A stretch of 64,000 nucleotides of DNA, from the NCBI GenBank assembly GCA_037127255.1, contig JBANSL010000008.1, forward strand, positions 40,251,373 through 40,315,372, given 5' to 3'. The notes beneath the pieces were generated by a model. The model was not told the DNA's origin and made no database searches. It saw nothing but the letters and a program-made list of their open reading frames with translations. The DNA comes from Persicaria tinctoria (Eukaryota; Streptophyta; Magnoliopsida; Caryophyllales; Polygonaceae). Below, one piece after another: positions 37,215 through 46,514 of this stretch; position 1 is the first letter of the stretch, and every line of letters starts with the position of its first letter. The position numbers and the translations under genes were made by a program.

Positions 37215-37852
37215 CTAGAGTCCTGCTCGGCAAAGAGGACAATTGTTTTAAACTAAAAGCCAAGATCGTAAACAATTTGGATGAAAGTGATGTTGGCATG
37301 GCGTTTGAAGAACAGGATCTGACTCCAACATTGGAAGCAGGCATATTGTACATTCTTCATCATCAAGATCAAGGTGATATATATCTCCCTTAATCTGTCA
37401 ACCTCCATAGGCTCTGGAGGTGCTGGATGATCTGGTTGGTCAACCTCCATATGAATGCCATCGTTTATGTCGGACTCATAGCTTGAATCAGATGAAGAGT
37501 CATCATAAAAATGTACATTGATGGTGATGTTGGGGCAAAGACCATACTCAACAAGATCAGCATCGGCCTGAAACCAACTTCTAGTGTATTCCATTAGAAG
37601 CCAATTGACTACCTGGCTTCTAACCTCAACAGTTACTCCTGCATCATGTAGCACTTCGTTGCAACGGGCTAGACTCATAGGCATACCATTCCAAGTAGAC
37701 GTATGATAGAATGTTAAGGGAATGTTGTCAGAGTGGATGGACACAACAAGTAGACTCGGTCCATACCAGTATGACTCAGATGCTGATATTTCAACTTCAT
37801 AAGTACCAACAATGTAGTCATAATCTAGTTCAGTATAGGTTGGGAATGCCAT
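37215..37852 (-). pseudogene. RING-H2 protein paralogue 1, RING finger out of frame
   Basis: The frame opens at 37852 (MAFPTYTELDYDYIVGTYEV) and runs through a conserved N-terminal domain shared with the gene at 40026-40678 (WNGMPMSLARCNEVLHDAG; EYGLCPNITINVHF) and an acidic serine-rich linker. It then leaves the RING frame at an (AT)4 run (37377-37384). In the alternative frame, 37352-37218 encodes a full C3H2C3 finger: C-x2-C-x14-C-x-H-x2-H-x2-C-x10-C-x2-C, ending CPLCRAGL and a TAG at 37215-37217. One TAA (37248-37250) lies between the sixth and seventh ligands. RING-H2 domains recruit E2 enzymes for ubiquitin transfer. The frameshift plus the stop mean this copy would lack a working finger. 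An undetected intron is a less likely explanation. Confidence 0.8.
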
Positions 37853-38360
37853 TGAAAGAGAGAAAACCTACACAGACAAAATCAAAATATACTCATATAT
37901 TAGACAATCACTTAAAAATAAAACATTACATCGATATTAATAGGAAATAAACATTTCAGAAAGACAAAAGAAAAAATGTCTGAAAAACTGGAATAACCCT
38001 AACTGATGACTTTTAATGACAGTAAGAATCACACAACACCCACAGAATATAATGCAATACGAACTAAGAAAGAGAAACACTAATATATGAATATTAATAG
38101 ACTAAAAAGCAAGGGGAAGATAAACGAAAATCGGAGAATACAACAATAAAAAAAATTGCTGAAACAGTACATCAAAATAACCGAGAACGTTTGTTTTAAA
38201 GGAAGAAAACAGAAAGGAGTACATACCACAACCAGAATCGCACCTTGAGAAGAAGAAATCTTAATGAGAACGAGAGAGGATGAAGATGAACAAGTAGAAG
38301 GAGATGAAACGACTTGGAGACAATCTGAACAACGTTTAAGCAACGTATAAATAAGCGCGA
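37853..38360 (-). promoter_or_regulatory. probable 5' leader, leader intron and promoter of RING paralogue 1
   Basis: On the minus strand, CTCCAAGTCGTTTCATCTCC and a donor-like CTCAAG|GTGCGATT near 38240 mirror CTCCAAGTCTTTTCGTCGTC and CACAAG|GTGCGCCC upstream of paralogue 2 (40885-40960). This suggests a conserved non-coding exon and leader intron. TATTTATA on the minus strand near 38350 could be the TATA box. Inferred from conservation between the two paralogues only. Confidence 0.4.
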
Positions 38361-40025
38361 AATGGGTCGGGCATCTCTAAACTAAGCCCAACAGCTATGT
38401 TGAAGGCAATATCAAAAATCTAAAGATTTGTGCAAAATTAATCTATTGATAAGCAAAAATAAGATCATTTTTAGCAAATTTTCAGCAATCGTCGGTGTTG
38501 TGAAATTTTAATCTGATGATGAGCAAAAATAATACCATGATGCAAAAACAAAATTATTGTAAAATTATAAAATTATATTGACAAAAAATATAATCATTAT
38601 GAGAATATTTCAAAAGGCTCGATTGTTGTGCAACTATAAAGTACTATTGAGCAAAAATAAGGTGATGTTGAGCAAAATTACACTAATCACCCCACACATT
38701 GTGCAACTTTATTCTATCATTGAGAAAATTAAGACCACGTTGTGTAAGACTCTATTAAATTATATTGACAAATAAAATTGAATCATAATGGACAAAATTT
38801 CACAAGTCTCAAGTGTGATGCAAAAATAATCTATTGTTGAGTAGATATAAATTACACAACATACACTCTCAAAATCATAGAATACAAGACTGGTATCACC
38901 ACTAGTTGTAACTAATACAAGTTTGGTGTCAACACTGTTTGTAACCACCATCAGTGTCAGCACTACTTTGGGTGTCAACCACCTAGTCTCCCCACGTACA
39001 ATTCAATATCAGAAAAATAACCAACTGGTGACACCCTTACTTCAAACTAATAAATCCAACAATTTCAACAATACTATGTGCATTAAACACCTCTTGCAAC
39101 CACATACACTTCAAAATCAAAAAATACAAGTGTAGTGCTACCACTATTTGTAACTAATATCAGTGTCAGCACTAATTTGGGTCTAAAACACCTAGTGTCA
39201 CCACATGAAATTCAATATCAAAACGATCAAACTGGTGACACCACAAATTCAAACTAATATAACCCACAATGTCAACAATAATATGGGCATTAAACACCTC
39301 TTTCACCACATACACTTAAAAATAAAAAAATACAACACTCGTGTCATCATTACTTGTAATATAATATCAGTGACACCAATACTTTGCATCTCAACCACAT
39401 AGTGCCCACCACATACACTATAAAAAGAAAAAAAGAAAAATACATACACTTCAAAAATCATAGAATACAAGACTTCAATATCAGGGGGCAAAAAAAAAAC
39501 AGTGTCACCACTAATTGTAATTGATATCATTGTCAGCACTACTTGGTACACCAAACACCTAGTGTCACCACATACAATGCAAAATCAAAAAATACAAGTA
39601 TGGTGTCGCCATTACTTCAAACTAATCGGACAAGAAATGTCAACAATACTTTGGGCATTAAAAACCTCTTCACAAAATATACACTTCAACATAAAAAAAA
39701 ATAAAAAAAAAACTAGGTCACTGTCACCACACAGAATATATGAGCAAATTCATCAAAGTTCAGGTTGTCTTTCTTCCTCAAATAAAACACAGTATTATAC
39801 ACAAACAAATATAACAGTGCGCGAATTTCATTAATATTATACATTTACAAACACCAGTTATGACGAATAGTTACAAAATACATTGGTATGATTTGAATGG
39901 AAATCAGATACAAAAAAGTCCCAGACACCAACTTCCATTCATACCATACATTTCCTTATATTAACTACCACAAAATAGGTGCAACTACAATGTCTTTTCC
40001 AAGCACATATACATTACAAATATGC
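38361..40025. repeat. spacer of degenerate repeats
   Basis: 38400-38850 holds diverged units of the ~190-bp satellite (GAGCAAAAATAAG, TTGTGCAACT). 38870-39720 is an irregular repeat with phrases CACCACATACACTTCAAAAT, TGTCAACAATACT and GGGCATTAAACACCTCTT recurring at about 39070, 39270 and 39640. The short ORFs here are repeat artefacts. Confidence 0.65.
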
Positions 40026-40678
40026 CTAAAAAGCTGATCGACATAGTGGACAAATGGGTTGAACTGACACCCACTCTAGAAGACACCCTTGGTGGAAGGT
40101 ATGATCACACAGTGTCCGAATGACAGGCATTGATGGCAGCATTTGATCAAGACATATTGGGCACTGATCCCAATTCTGTTCTGGTTGAGGTGGCTCTTGT
40201 AAATTGCCATTTTGGCCTGCATTTACTGGAGAAGTTGGGGGATCCACATCCTGTTCAGAGTCGATGCTCATATCAGATTGAGAGCTTGAATCAGAGCTCA
40301 TGTCAGATTCAGAGTCTTCAATGCAACGTACATCGATAATGAGATCTGGGCAGAGACCATATTCAATGAACTCAGCATCGGCCGAAAACCACCTGTGAGT
40401 ATAATCCATTAACATCAGGTTGGCTACTTGAGTTCGAACCACAGAAGTGACCCCTGCTTCATGTAACACCTGATCACATTGTGCATAAGTCGTCGGCAAC
40501 CCATTCCAATCAGAGAAATGGTCCAGGAACAGCTCAGTGTGCTAGGTCCATACACAGAATGAATAGCCACGTGCAGTGTGCTAGGTCCATACACAGGCGT
40601 TGCCCTTGGTGTGATTACCACTTCAAAAGAGCCGACAGTGTAATGGTAACCAATTTGAGTTGTAGTTGGAAGTGCCAT
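40026..40678 (-). pseudogene. RING-H2 protein paralogue 2, intact finger but frameshifted N-terminus
   Basis: The start MALPTTTQIGYHYTVGSFEV lies at 40678. The N-terminal domain matches paralogue 1 until a 39-bp duplication (40535-40596), after which the frame is lost. The downstream frame (from about 40530) continues ELFLDHFSDWNGLPTTYAQC and the rest of the protein. It contains an acidic serine/aspartate linker and a complete C3H2C3 RING finger near 40165-40035: C-x2-C-x14-C-x-H-x2-H-x2-C-x10-C-x2-C, ending CPLCRSAF. The likely role is E3 ubiquitin ligase with an N-terminal substrate or partner domain of unknown type. A shorter protein starting at internal ATG 40499 would still contain the RING, so partial function cannot be excluded. 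It lies 2.2 kb upstream of its paralogue in the same orientation, consistent with tandem duplication. Confidence 0.82.
40535..40596. repeat. 39-bp tandem duplication disrupting RING paralogue 2
   Basis: The 23-bp core cagtgtgctaggtccatac... at 40535-40557 recurs at 40574-40596, with 39 bp between copy starts. The duplication itself preserves frame, but the junction with the following sequence does not. It coincides with the loss of similarity to paralogue 1. Confidence 0.85.
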
Positions 40679-41198
40679 CTAAGGATACAAAACATACACA
40701 AACAAAATAAATATACACTCATATAACTTGTTGAAATCAAAACCCTAACCGACTGAAAGATAATGAAAAAGTCATCTAAAATCATGAAAAAACAAAATAA
40801 AACTTGCTGGAAAAATGTAAAAACCCTAACCGATTGTATAAAGTTTGCAGGAGAACGAAAGGAAGAGAACTACATAAGAAAGGGCGCACCTTGTGAAGAA
40901 AAATCCGGAAAGAGCAAGAGCGTATGGAGGACGACGAAAAGACTTGGAGAGACGGTAATGGGGAAGAGAGTGGAAAGGGTTGAAATGACGTTGGACTCTT
41001 GTAGAAACACTGAAGAACACCCCCTTAAATAAAGTAACTGAAATGGGCCAACTTCTTTGATCAGGAAAATGGGCCACGGTCTCATGTCTTGAAGTTTAAA
41101 ATAACCCAACCACCAATGTTGTCCAAATCCTATTGTTGTGCAAAATTTAACCTATTTTTCAGCAAAAATAAGATCATGTTGAGCAAATTTTCACAAAT
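40679..41198 (-). promoter_or_regulatory. probable leader and promoter of RING paralogue 2, then satellite remnant
   Basis: 40885-40960 shares the leader and donor motif described for paralogue 1. 41130-41197 is a fragment of the satellite words TTGTGCAAAATTTAACC and GAGCAAAAATAAGATC, cut off by the copia fragment at 41199. The + strand ORF at 40763-41032 is the complement of the leader and unlikely to be a gene. Confidence 0.4.
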
Positions 41199-41402
41199 AA
41201 CCCAGCCACTCCTTCAAAAGCTCTTCCCACTGCCTCAGCTGTTGATGAACGCATGGACAACCTGGAGTTGGGCTTGGAGGAAGTTCGCCTAGATATCAAG
41301 GAGCTGCACAAGGAGGTTATGATGGAGATGAGCGGGATAACCAAGATGCAGCAAGGTCTTTGGACGAGGCTCACTGATGATGCTCCGGACGACGAAGCCT
41401 AA
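41199..41402 (+). pseudogene. C-terminus of a copia 3' ORF, coiled coil
   Basis: 67 codons followed by TAA at 41400-41402: NPATPSKALPTASAVDERMD..., a heptad-like stretch (LELGLEEVRLDIKELHKEV), and an acidic end DDAPDDEA. It lies between pol and the 3' LTR, where SIRE/Maximus elements carry an extra ORF. No start is present. Confidence 0.6.
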
Positions 41403-41744
41403 CCCTATCCTATCCCATCCTTATCCCAAACTTGAAACATTGCTGGTTTTTGGAAACTTTTTCAAAACTTTTGGTGACGGTTTTACCTCCTCCCTTTGTT
41501 GAAAGACAAAAAAGGGGAGATGATCTGTGGTTGCTTAGACTTGAAAACCTTTTTTTGCTGTGAAGGTCTTGGAAGACCTTGGTCTTTGATGTTTTGGTTT
41601 TCGGTTGGATGACTTTTTATGCTTTAAAATTTGATCCAACATTTGTCTAACCCTTGCAGGTACTTAGTCCGATTTCACTTATATTATTTATGCTTGACTA
41701 AGTTGCAGGGATGCACAGGTTTTGTCTTTCATCAAGGGGGAGAT

Positions 41745-42781
41745 TGATAACTCCCTCCCTTGATGAAAATCGGAATAAGTTTCAAAGGCCTTGAGAGTAT
41801 GTCCGTGTCAAAGATCTTGGAGCTTTAACAGTGTTGATGAAATACAAAACCCGTTCTATATATTATATTGTTCGAATATTATTTAATATTATTATATACT
41901 TCCATTATAGTGTATATATGTAACTAACCTTTTAGGAAGTATTTTCGAATTATTTCCTTCCTTGTGATACGTGTTGAGAAGATTCAAATTCGGAAAGATT
42001 GTGGCTTCGAAGTTTCCAAAGATAGAAGATCCAGTTCAAGCCATGATCTCAACTAGCCGTTGGAGAAGATCCTTGGCGCCGATTTGTCTCAATATATAGA
42101 GAAGGAAGATGAATAGAGAAGATACACATTCATTGAACACGAGCTTTCATACACTCCAAGCCTTCAAGAGAAATCTGTCTTCGTGTGCTCTCTGCTTGTC
42201 CTAAGAGTCTGTTATTTGATTTCAAAGCATTTGAGAGTTACACAGTGAGCTTATAGGATATTTTCATTCATAGTGTTATACTCGAGAGTTTGTAACTCAG
42301 GAAGTGAACACTAGGCTTTTGATTCTCGAGAGTAAGAGGATTGTACTAGATAGCTGAGAGAGGTGGGGCTTTTCTAGATTGGTCTAGGACTCCAAGGGAA
42401 CGTCAGTTGACTAGATTGCAATTGTATAGGAGAGAGGCTTCTCGGTGAGCTATTAGGATCCTAAGCTTTGTGAATAAATAAAGCCGGTTGAATCCTAGGG
42501 TTGTGGAAGAACCCTGGGCGGGGACGTAGGCCAAGTTCGTGTCGAACCTCGTAAACAACTCATCGAGTTCTTTACTTTATTGCTTTACCTTATTTCCGCA
42601 CTTGGTTCGATTGTTTACCTTTGTGATTCAGTTTTTCAGAGAAAAGATTAAGTCTAATCTCAAAGGGTTTTGCACGAGCTTCAAAAGTCTTGAGATTATC
42701 TGCGAAAAATCGGCATACTCTATTCAACCCCCCCTTCTAGAGTATCTTTATATTACTTTGTTTTACATTATCGAACCTTCA
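41745..42781 (+). repeat. copia 3' LTR (1037 bp)
   Basis: Starts TGATAACTCCCTCCCTTG and ends CGAACCTTCA. It aligns over its full length with the reverse complement of 6592-7626, with a few substitutions (for example CTTTTAGGAAG against CTTTCAGGAAG). Confidence 0.93.
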
Positions 42782-42851
42782 GTACTTACTGATGGCAAAG
42801 ACACGGGCACAACTTTAACAGAAGCGGGAGATGATTTCAACATTAACTCCT

Positions 42852-43236
42852 TGATACGGGGTTAGCCGTAGGTTGGTCCGATCTTCGACAACAAGCAAGA
42901 ATAATCAAGAACTAGTAAAGAAACTCAAGAACTTAATCAAGAATGATCAAGAACTCAAAGAACGCAGCAAGAAATAACAAGAAAGATGCAAGATTTATGC
43001 AAGACTCAACAAGAAAGCAAAGAAACGCAGCAAGAACTATAAAGAAGACGCAAGAAATCGATCAAGATGATCAAGATCTTTCAAGAACGCAACAAAGACT
43101 CTAAAGAAAGATGCAAGACTCGAAATTCAAGAACAAGAATTGAAAGACACGACCTGATTCGTCCTCGAAAAGAAACTTTATTAGTGCATGGTCCCGCATC
43201 AAGATCTTTGATGATGGCTTGGATGGTCCCGCATCA
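42852..43236 (-). repeat. 3' LTR (385 bp, internally rearranged)
   Basis: Its outer ~300 bp match the right LTR, with an additional stretch of AAGAAAGATGCAAGA-like repeats (about 42970-43020) absent from the right LTR. It then jumps to a short patch (gaaactttattagtgcat) that also occurs in the internal region at 43421, before ending like the other LTR. About 0.7 kb of LTR is missing. Confidence 0.82.
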
Positions 43237-44063
43237 ATCTCCCTTTCTTGAAAAGGATTCGTCCTCGAATCCAATGTTGCATTTGATTCCGCAAAGGCAT
43301 CCACACGAGCTCCTGGATCGAATACCACATGTCCATGGAAATCCATCTCAAGAACGATTGGTGTAGTGATTGACCACTCCTCGATGGTTATTGTCTCAGC
43401 TTCATCTACAAAATCAAGAAAAGAAACTTTATTAGTGCATAATTCATATTTCATGTCATCTTCATGATGTTCTAACTTAATATGCACTTGAGCTTGGTCA
43501 TTAATCCCTAAGTTTCTATCCAAAACTAGCAAGTTTTCATCCTTTTCCAAGGCTGAATTTTCAATTAACTCAATGCTAGCAATAGTAGAAGAAGTTTCAT
43601 CATCAATGATCATATTAGAAACTATGCCTTCTTCTAAGCATGTAGTTTGACACAAATCTTTGCTTTGATTATCAGCACAGGGTATAGGTTGAACACTTAA
43701 AACATTACTAACAATCAAAGAATCTTCATGCTCATAGTCAACGCAATTTTCATTATCATAGGCAAGTAAACTAACATCTTGATCATTACTAACAACATGC
43801 TCTACATTTTCAGCAATAAAAGAAGCATCTATGCTAGAAGAAACATGATGTTGAATAGCATTATTAAGCGGAATAGGATGAGATTCTGCCCTTTCATTAG
43901 ATGGCACTTCAGCTTTAGGTGGGACTCCTTGTCCGAACACCGTATTAGAGCCAAAACGCTGAAGCTCTATTGCCGTCAAGCTTTTATCTATCTTAGCTAA
44001 CATCTCCATGACGGTATTGTACCAGTCGTTGCCCTGGTTATTAGACATTGCAAATAAAGACAA
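43101..44063 (-). CDS. acidic protein of the non-autonomous element, unknown function
   Basis: An open frame of 320 codons from 44063 (MSLFAMSNNQGNDWYNTVME); ATG at 44048 may be the true start. The N-terminus (EMLAKIDKSLTAIELQ) could form a short coiled coil. The rest is acidic, rich in D, E, S and N, with no zinc knuckle, protease or reverse-transcriptase motif that I recognise. The frame leaves the internal region at 43237 and continues into the 3' LTR, so the last ~45 residues are LTR-encoded. Because it is open over nearly 1 kb in a decayed neighbourhood, it may be under selection or simply young. It could be a divergent gag-like packaging protein, but nothing in the sequence shows that. 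Confidence 0.55.
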   Translation of the reverse strand: MSLFAMSNNQGNDWYNTVMEMLAKIDKSLTAIELQRFGSNTVFGQGVPPKAEVPSNERAESHPIPLNNAIQHHVSSSIDASFIAENVEHVVSNDQDVSLLAYDNENCVDYEHEDSLIVSNVLSVQPIPCADNQSKDLCQTTCLEEGIVSNMIIDDETSSTIASIELIENSALEKDENLLVLDRNLGINDQAQVHIKLEHHEDDMKYELCTNKVSFLDFVDEAETITIEEWSITTPIVLEMDFHGHVVFDPGARVDAFAESNATLDSRTNPFQEREIDAGPSKPSSKILMRDHALIKFLFEDESGRVFQFLFLNFESCIFL

Positions 44064-45393
44064 ACAAAGAACTATGTTAAAGGTTAGTAAAACTTATAAA
44101 CAGCTCACAATTGTGTTTCGCTCACACTCCCTCTCTGATTGATATATCACGCTTGCTAGGGCAATCCGCTTTGGGAAAATCAACTACCAAGCAAAAACTA
44201 AGCAATCAAGGTATGTAGTGAATGAAACAACACACAAGAGAACTCAACAAGGGTTGTAGAGAACTCGATGTAAGCAAACAACTCAATTCAAGCAAAACAG
44301 ATGGGAATTTGCAAGAACTTAACTCGACACAACAAGGAGATCACTCGGCAGGGGCTGAGATCACTCGACTCAATCAAAGCAAGCACTCGACAGTAACAAA
44401 CAGCACTCGATCAAGGTGAAGGAGTACTAGACACACACACAATCAACTTGATCAACACAAGAGAGAACTCGACCAGGAGGAGATCTCTTCGACACAAACT
44501 TAAACAGCACTTGAACAAGAAAATCAGTGCTTGACTCAAAGAGAAAATAAGAAAAACAAAAGAAAAACTTGAAAATTTACCTCTTTTGATTGAAAACCTT
44601 AAATTATGATGTTGTAGTTGCAAGGTAGGGTTTCAATTTTGTGGAGGTAAGGTAATGTGTTTAGGTTTAGGGCTGTCGACAAGGGCTATGGAGATCACCA
44701 AAAAGTTGACTCCTTTAGGTTTTCTTGCACTAGATCAACAAACAACAACCAAACACTTTCTTCTTTTTTTTTTTTTTGAATTTTCGGACTGATTTCTACT
44801 TTTTTTTTTTTTAAACTAATGCAAGAAAGAACACTTTACAATGGAGGGACTCGAAAATCTGATGTAAAGGTGATAAAAGATAGAATATGCAGCCCTAAAG
44901 ATAATTAAATAGGTGAGGCTTTTGTTATCTTTGGTAAGTGGATCTATCTAAAGCCTTAAAGATAAATGATAGATAAATAGGAATTATATCCACCAAAATC
45001 TGATTTTTAATAAAGGCAAATAGATAAATGGAATTTAGATATAAGATATATCAAAATTTCCCAAAGATAGATCAATTAAGCAAAAGATAGAAAAGATAGA
45101 CACACTAGGGTTTGCTTTGTGTGGATATTATTTCGGCCAAGCAAGGCTATGGGGACAAGGAATTGCCGTCAGCTATGGTGAACACAAGGGCTGTGCGCAC
45201 TCAATGGTCGACTCCACGGTCTCGGCTAGGCTTTGTGTTTAGGCTATGCAACCACAAACAATCACAAACTCAAGATTAGTAAATTAATCAAAAAGAATGC
45301 AAGAAGTAAAGACCAAAACAAGAAAATGACTTTTTTTTTGTGGTTTTTGTGTTTATGAAAAGAAAAGACTCAATCTTGATGTCGGAAACCAAA

Positions 45394-45405
45394 GCTCTGA
45401 TGCCA
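45394..45405 (-). other. primer binding site, tRNA-Met type, one mismatch
   Basis: The minus strand reads TGGCATCAGAGC, one base off TGGTATCAGAGC, three bases from the end of the right LTR. Confidence 0.8.
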
Positions 45406-45408
45406 ATT

Positions 45409-46514
45409 TGATACGGGGTTAGCCGTAGGTTGGTCCGATCTTCGACAACAAGCAAGAATAATCAAGAACTAATAAAGAAACTCAAGAACTTAATCAAGAA
45501 TGATCAAGAACTCAAAGAACGCAGCAAGAACTATAAAGAAGACGCAAGAAATCGATCAAGATGATCAAGATCTTTCAAGAACGCAACAAAGGCTCTAAAG
45601 AAAGATGCAAGACTCGAAATTCAAGAACAAGAATTGAAAGACACGACCTGATATGGACTGAGTCGATCTATGCAGAACAAGATAAAGACCCCAGGCCTCC
45701 TCAGAGGGTAGGAACCAATACCAATGACTACACAACCCGCCTCTACAACCCTACACAATCAAGCGGACAACTTGAAGCACAAGGAGGGGGCTCGTGGATA
45801 CTAGGATCACCAAGTCTTGCGAAGTTGATGAACACAAAGCAAACCAAGCTGAGATAGATACCAATTCGTGATCAACGAGCACAGCTCTAGTTGGATCAAC
45901 ATCACTCAATGTGTTTCACACAAGTTTGAGAGAACTAATTCTACTCATTGAAAGCTGAATGTTTACAATGTATGAAATCGAATATATAAGTTATGCTAAG
46001 GCCTGATGGGCCGAGTTTAATGATAGAAAGATAATATCTAACATCTAATTAAAACACCTAAAATCATAAGTACATAAGATCTCTAGAAATAACACTTAAA
46101 ATAGCCCAATAGGTACACTAGGCGAAATGGGGTTCCAACACTTAGTAAAATCCCGTCAAAACAGTGACAGCTTGCAAAGATGTGCATTTTCGACCAAACT
46201 CTAGGACGAATCTGGAAAAACCTTCAACAACAATGTTGTAGATCTCTTTGTCCTCATTCCAACAAGGTATAGCACGCCTCAATCCGATAAATATTGAATC
46301 CGTACGACCCATTTTACAGAGACGTCGAAAAGCTGTCAAATGACTATGAACGAGCTAAACGTCAAGCTTCCACCTTTGGACCTTCTCCCATGGTGGAGCC
46401 TTCTTCTTCCTCTTGAGGATGACTTCATTCTCACGAGCTCGAATCATAGGTCCATCCCCAAGTATAGATGTGTCCGGATGTGTCTTGGATGGTGTCTTGG
46501 ATGGTCCTGCATCA
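45409..46514 (-). repeat. 5' LTR (1106 bp)
   Basis: Starts TGATACGGGG on the + strand next to the primer site and ends GGTCCTGCATCA before CTCCT. It is the full-length LTR of this element. The 98-residue ORF at its left is a chance product of CAAGAA-rich sequence. Confidence 0.85.

Larger units (their letters stand above)
41199..42781 (+). mobile_element. 3' end of a copia element (tail ORF, polypurine tract, 3' LTR)
   Basis: A truncated + strand copy of the same copia family as 1-7626. 41199-41402 encodes the end of a protein, 41403-41730 is untranslated, AAGGGGGAGAT is the polypurine tract at 41735-41744, and the LTR follows. The left side is truncated directly against satellite DNA, so the rest of the element was lost. 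The first five bases after the LTR (GTACT) have no partner at the truncated end. Confidence 0.88.
42852..46514 (-). mobile_element. complete non-autonomous LTR retroelement (3.7 kb)
   Basis: LTR-like ends TGATACGGGGTTAGCC...GGATGGTCC(C/T)GCATCA at both sides, with a perfect CTCCT duplication (42847-42851 and 46515-46519). The primer site next to the right LTR and the purine-rich AAGAAAGGGAGAT next to the left one fix the orientation as minus. The internal region (43237-45408) is 2.2 kb and encodes one acidic protein; there is no reverse transcriptase or integrase. Removing it rejoins the frame of the second ULP-like gene. Confidence 0.9.

Noticed and set aside
40763..41032. 89-codon + strand basic ORF
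   Set aside because: It overlaps the conserved 5' leader of the minus-strand RING-H2 gene and has no support of its own.
43067..45857. + strand ORFs of 98-99 codons starting MIKIFQERNK at two places
   Set aside because: They are in the two LTRs of the non-autonomous element; the repetition reflects the LTRs, and the sequence is CAAGAA-rich.
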